Of a stretch of DNA of 64,000 nt, positions 61,327 through 64,000 are shown in pieces. Location of the stretch: contig NZ_CP031125.1 of the NCBI RefSeq assembly GCF_007833635.1, forward strand, positions 1 to 64,000. Direction: 5' to 3'. Below the pieces are notes generated by a model. The model saw nothing but the letters and a program-made list of their open reading frames with translations, did no database searches and was not told the DNA's origin. Each line of letters begins with the position of its first letter. Within the stretch, counting starts at the first letter, position 1. The DNA comes from Candidatus Pelagibacter sp. FZCC0015. Its GTDB lineage: Bacteria > Pseudomonadota > Alphaproteobacteria > Pelagibacterales > Pelagibacteraceae. The translations under genes and the position numbers were made by a program.

Positions 61327-61341
61327 CGCGTTATAAACGCG
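61327..61341. promoter_or_regulatory. GC-rich palindrome upstream of the six-gene cluster
   Basis: CGCGTTATAAACGCG is a perfect inverted repeat (arms CGCGTT/AACGCG around ATA), striking in this AT-rich setting. It is about 40 bp upstream of a TATAAT box at 61381-61386, a good distance for an activator or repressor site of the operon starting at 61411. Confidence 0.55.
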
Positions 61342-61380
61342 AGAGACTTTTTCATGAATATGTAACAGTTTTCTATTACT

Positions 61381-61386
61381 TATAAT
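61381..61386 (+). promoter_or_regulatory. Possible -10 box of the 61411 operon
   Basis: A perfect TATAAT lies 24 bp before the first start codon. No good -35 was found, consistent with an activator-dependent promoter using the palindrome upstream. Confidence 0.4.
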
Positions 61387-61410
61387 TAATAATTTAAAAA
61401 GAAAGATAAA

Positions 61411-61839
61411 ATGAAAAAAATAATAATAATTTTGATGCTTAGTTTATTTACTACAATTGCTAACGCTGACGGCCATGCAAAAGCAAATGCATTTGCTATT
61501 ACTTTAAAAGTTCCAGCGAGTGATGTTGCTAAAGTAGAAGAAATGTTGAAAACTCACCACAAATGGATGAAAGAAACTCATCCAATGACAGGTGAAAAAA
61601 AATTAAATTCATATTCAATTCTCAAAGGACCTGAATGGAATAATCCTGCGGATCCTTCACAAGGTATGACTGGAAATATGTATTTTATTTTAACTGAGTA
61701 TTATGAAAATCCTGCTGGTTTTCAAAATCACCAAGAACTTGGAAGTAAATGGCCAATGATACAAGAATTTCAACAAATGCTATTTACTTACGTTGTTGGA
61801 TATACTTTTCCTGGAACAACTGTTGCTACGATAGAGTAA
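61411..61839 (+). CDS. Periplasmic protein of unknown function (first gene of cluster)
   Basis: A 142-residue protein with a signal peptide (KKIIIILMLSLFTTIANADG). The mature part (AFAITLKVPASDVAKVEEMLKTHHKWMKETH ... YYENPAGFQNHQELGSKWPMIQEFQQML) resembles a dimeric alpha/beta-barrel fold with several His and Met residues. No family was identified with confidence. Its ribosome site is GAAAGA. It heads a tight operon whose other members are also small, 12 bp before the next. Confidence 0.65.
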   Translation: MKKIIIILMLSLFTTIANADGHAKANAFAITLKVPASDVAKVEEMLKTHHKWMKETHPMTGEKKLNSYSILKGPEWNNPADPSQGMTGNMYFILTEYYENPAGFQNHQELGSKWPMIQEFQQMLFTYVVGYTFPGTTVATIE

Positions 61840-61851
61840 AAGGAGAAAATT

Positions 61852-62334
61852 ATGAGAAATATATTAATCACTTTAATTATAAGTTTATTTTCAACTGCTT
61901 CTTTAGCCGACAATCATAGTGGAAAAATAGATCTTAAAGGATTTTTTGTTGGGGACGCTAAAGCAATTTTTGACGAAAAAGGTAATCCAATGACTTTTGT
62001 TTATGATGGTTTGGTTGGAATGATGGCGTTTGGTGGAACATCATTTGGAGATAACTCATCTCATTATTGCGTAGGAGCAGGAACAATTCCAGGCAAAGGA
62101 GTGGAAATGGGTCATTGTATAATTAAGTTTATTAATGGCGATACTGCAATTACTTATTATGAAATTAAGTTGGGTTACTCTATGGAAGGTACGTTTAAAT
62201 GTATCAGTGGTACTGGAAGATATGAAGGTATCGAGTGTAGTGGAACAACTGGCTATACACAAATGAAAACAGCTCTTGAAGGAAAAGTTCACTCAACAAA
62301 TTATTTAAAGGGAACTTACACTTTAAAAAAATAG
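61852..62334 (+). CDS. Secreted beta-barrel-like protein, unknown function
   Basis: A 160-residue protein with a signal peptide (ILITLIISLFSTASLADN). The mature chain is beta-rich, and CISGTGRYEGIECSGTTGYTQM resembles the G-T-G-x-Y-x-G motif of allene-oxide-cyclase/dirigent-like barrels. Four cysteines (in SHYCVG, GHC, FKC and IECSG) could form two disulfides in the periplasm. A very strong ribosome site (AAAAGGAGAAA) precedes the ATG. The function is unknown. Confidence 0.68.
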   Translation: MRNILITLIISLFSTASLADNHSGKIDLKGFFVGDAKAIFDEKGNPMTFVYDGLVGMMAFGGTSFGDNSSHYCVGAGTIPGKGVEMGHCIIKFINGDTAITYYEIKLGYSMEGTFKCISGTGRYEGIECSGTTGYTQMKTALEGKVHSTNYLKGTYTLKK

Positions 62335-62341
62335 GTAATAT

Positions 62342-62716
62342 ATGAAAAAAATAATAATAACTATATTCAGTCTTTTTTTTCTAACATCTGTATACGCAGA
62401 TATGAATGATAGCGACAAAAATAGAGCTTGGGAATGCAGTGGAATATATATGGCTAACTATTTTTTACCATCTGGAGAAACATTTGAATATAGTATGAAA
62501 GAAAAATCTATGGCATCTGTAAAAGTTTTAAAAGCTTATGCTTTAGAAGTAGGAATTCCTGAAAAGGAATGGGATGAAGGCGTAAACAAAGCTGTTGATA
62601 AACATTATGGCTCTAAATTTGACGAGTCTAAAACTAATGCATGTCATGACTTTGTAAATTCAACAATACCTAATGGAGAAGATAGAGTTAAAAAGGTAGT
62701 TCAAACTCTATATTAA
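62342..62716 (+). CDS. Periplasmic protein with two cysteines, unknown function
   Basis: A 124-residue protein with a signal peptide ending near SVYADM. The mature region is helical with two cysteines (AWECSG and TNACHD) that could form a disulfide; there is no CxxCH heme motif. It is separated from the preceding gene by 7 bp. No family was recognised. Confidence 0.65.
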   Translation: MKKIIITIFSLFFLTSVYADMNDSDKNRAWECSGIYMANYFLPSGETFEYSMKEKSMASVKVLKAYALEVGIPEKEWDEGVNKAVDKHYGSKFDESKTNACHDFVNSTIPNGEDRVKKVVQTLY

Positions 62717-62735
62717 CAAAAAAAAAGGAGAAAAA

Positions 62736-63020
62736 ATGGAAAAAGAAATGTTAGTAGTAGCAAAGTTAAAAGAAGGTACTTTTGAAAAATTCATGGGATT
62801 TATGCAATCTCCTGAAGGACTTGCTGAAAGAGCAAAAGTTGCAGTGGTTGAAAAAACAATTGGAACTGTAACTCCAGACAAAAGTACTGTAATGTTTAAA
62901 ATATTTTGTACTGATGAAGCTGCACTTCATAAGTTTATAGAAGGTACCGAGGTATCAAAACCAATAATGGATGAAGTGTTAGACAGTTACTCAATATATG
63001 ATTTAACTAAGGTTAAATAG
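62736..63020 (+). CDS. Small cytoplasmic ferredoxin-like-fold protein
   Basis: A 94-residue protein without signal peptide. The plan of strand-helix-strand (LVVAKLKEGTFEKFMGFMQSPEGLAERAK, then VMFKIFCTDEAALHKFIEG) resembles small antibiotic-biosynthesis-monooxygenase-like barrels. No catalytic motif was identified. A perfect AAGGAGAAA ribosome site precedes the start. Confidence 0.65.
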   Translation: MEKEMLVVAKLKEGTFEKFMGFMQSPEGLAERAKVAVVEKTIGTVTPDKSTVMFKIFCTDEAALHKFIEGTEVSKPIMDEVLDSYSIYDLTKVK

Positions 63021-63031
63021 AAAGGAATAAC

Positions 63032-63352
63032 ATGTCTATATTAGAGAAATATAGTGCTGCATTAAAAAATAAAGATGAAGCTGCCATGAATGAACTTTTG
63101 CATGACGATTTTAAATTCACAATGCACAAGTCAGGAAATGTTTTAACCAAAACTGATGTTATCAAATGGGCGATGAGTGGTGATATTAATCAAGATAAGG
63201 TTAGAATTGTTTATGAAAATGACGAAGTTGGTATTCACCATGCCTTTGTAACATTTAATGATGGTAATGTTGAGGCGGTAATGGCAGTTTATAAATACGA
63301 CAATGGAAAAATTGTTAGTTTAGAAACTGGTGCTACACCAATGCCAAAATAA
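63032..63352 (+). CDS. SnoaL/NTF2-like protein
   Basis: A 106-residue protein with the NTF2/SnoaL pattern: ILEKYSAALKNKDEAAMNELLHDDFKFTMHKSGNVLTKTDVIKWAMSG, followed by a GIHHAFVTFNDGNVEAVMAVYKYDNGKIVSLE sheet. Such proteins include isomerases, cyclases and ligand-binding domains. Its stop is directly followed by the GTG of the next gene (0 bp gap). Confidence 0.75.
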   Translation: MSILEKYSAALKNKDEAAMNELLHDDFKFTMHKSGNVLTKTDVIKWAMSGDINQDKVRIVYENDEVGIHHAFVTFNDGNVEAVMAVYKYDNGKIVSLETGATPMPK

Positions 63353-63943
63353 GTGAGTGAAATTGATTTTTATTTTTCGATAGGAAGCACATATACCTAT
63401 CTATCCGTAACTAGAATACTTGATGTTGAAAAAGAACATCAAGTAAAGTTTAACTGGAAACCTTTTTCAGTAAGAGCAATCATGAAAGAGATGAACAATA
63501 TCCCATTTCCAAAGGATAAAATGAATAAAGTTAATTACATGTGGAGAGATATTGAAAGAAGAGCTGAAGGTTATGGTTTTTTTGCTAAAACGCCAGTTCC
63601 CTATCCATTATCAGAATTTGATTTAGCAAACCAAATTGCAATCCTTGGTTTTGAAAAAGGTTGGGGAGAAGAATTTGTTGTTCTTACTTATAAGAAATGG
63701 TTTCAGGAAGGTAAAGAACCAGCGATCGAACCTAGTATTTCTGAAGTTTGTTCAGAATTAAAATTGAATAAAGATGAAATTGTCTCTGAAGCAAAATCAT
63801 CAGATATAGAAACAAAATATAATGAAAACACAAACTCAGCTCGTGAAAATAAAATATTTGGAAGTCCATCTTTTATTGTAAAAAATGAACTTTTTTGGGG
63901 AGATGATAGAATGGAAGATGCAATTGAATGGTCTCTTAAATAA
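63353..63943 (+). CDS. 2-hydroxychromene-2-carboxylate isomerase/DsbA-family protein
   Basis: A 196-residue thioredoxin-fold protein of the HCCA-isomerase/GST-kappa group: EIDFYFSIGSTYTYLSVTRI near the N-terminus, where Ser replaces the redox Cys, VNYMWRDIERRAEGYG, and IFGSPSFIVKNELFWGDDRMEDAIEW at the C-terminus, the diagnostic cis-Pro region. It starts at GTG (63353) directly after the previous stop. It probably uses glutathione to isomerise an unsaturated or aromatic intermediate. It closes the cluster. Confidence 0.84.
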   Translation: MSEIDFYFSIGSTYTYLSVTRILDVEKEHQVKFNWKPFSVRAIMKEMNNIPFPKDKMNKVNYMWRDIERRAEGYGFFAKTPVPYPLSEFDLANQIAILGFEKGWGEEFVVLTYKKWFQEGKEPAIEPSISEVCSELKLNKDEIVSEAKSSDIETKYNENTNSARENKIFGSPSFIVKNELFWGDDRMEDAIEWSLK

Positions 63944-64000
63944 TTCTATATATTCTCCTTAAATTAATTTAAAGTCTCGAAATGAGTCTTACAACTTCAT

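Noticed and set aside
63969..64000. Possible C-terminal end of a minus-strand gene (reads ...VRLISRL then stop)
   Set aside because: Only about ten codons are visible and no family can be recognised; too short to support.
1..64000. CRISPR arrays, insertion sequences, prophage genes
   Set aside because: No spaced direct repeats, transposase or phage structural proteins were seen.

Overview
The window is strongly AT-rich and gene-dense, with very short intergenic gaps. The longest gene-free stretch is 9906-10165, about 260 bp, and holds only the likely leader of a transporter operon. Several convergent genes overlap at their stop codons. Gene content (many solute-binding-protein transporters, taurine uptake, glycine-betaine uptake, dimethylglycine/sarcosine dehydrogenase, a SpeD-SpeE fusion) points to a streamlined marine alphaproteobacterium of the SAR11 / Candidatus Pelagibacter type. 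No phage, insertion sequence, rRNA or CRISPR array was seen. One tRNA gene is present.

Layout. 1-6933: start of dusA, rpoZ, then small metabolic and surface genes (MFS permease, hydroxyisobutyrate-type dehydrogenase, gamma-carbonic anhydrase, redoxin, GT4, DMT permease). 6930-20210: a tricarboxylate region with a full TctCBA transporter, a second transporter whose TctA and TctB are fused, two similar TctC proteins, a TctD/TctE-like two-component system, a TcuA-like flavoprotein, an AbrB-family membrane protein and a PrpF-family isomerase. A near-identical 18-bp element occurs in both divergent promoters and is a candidate TctD site. 20207-24616: GT9, a DUF6165-like protein, and a polar amino-acid ABC operon lacking its ATPase but carrying a PhyH-type dioxygenase.

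24676-28891: a compact polyamine/methylthioadenosine salvage unit: mtnP, mtnA, a FucA-like class II aldolase and the SpeD-SpeE fusion, with divergent apt. The aldolase keeps every FucA metal and catalytic residue, which points to the DHAP-shunt version of MTA salvage. 28916-31103: two very AT-rich glycosyltransferases. 31271-32908: guaC, a phosphoribosyltransferase and a CAU tRNA. 33226-44362: an osmolyte/sulfonate region (DMGDH-like enzyme, alanine dehydrogenase, omega-aminotransferase, divergent tauABC with an oversized TauC, an Ldh2-family dehydrogenase, a two-HTH regulator), bracketed by two related one-TM small proteins.

44355-51945: a BASS transporter, then an ABC transporter of the iron type that lacks the iron-binding tyrosine pair, followed by Pta and an HpsN-like dehydrogenase; together they suggest uptake and breakdown of a C3 sulfonate. 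51948-60833: asparaginase II, small proteins, LysE exporter, SprT-like protein, ProXVW, VOC protein, cysE-cysK. 61411-63943: six tightly packed small genes, most unassigned, behind a GC-rich palindrome.

A recurring layout is a stem-loop directly after each substrate-binding-protein gene and before the membrane or ATPase genes, which fits differential expression of the binding protein.
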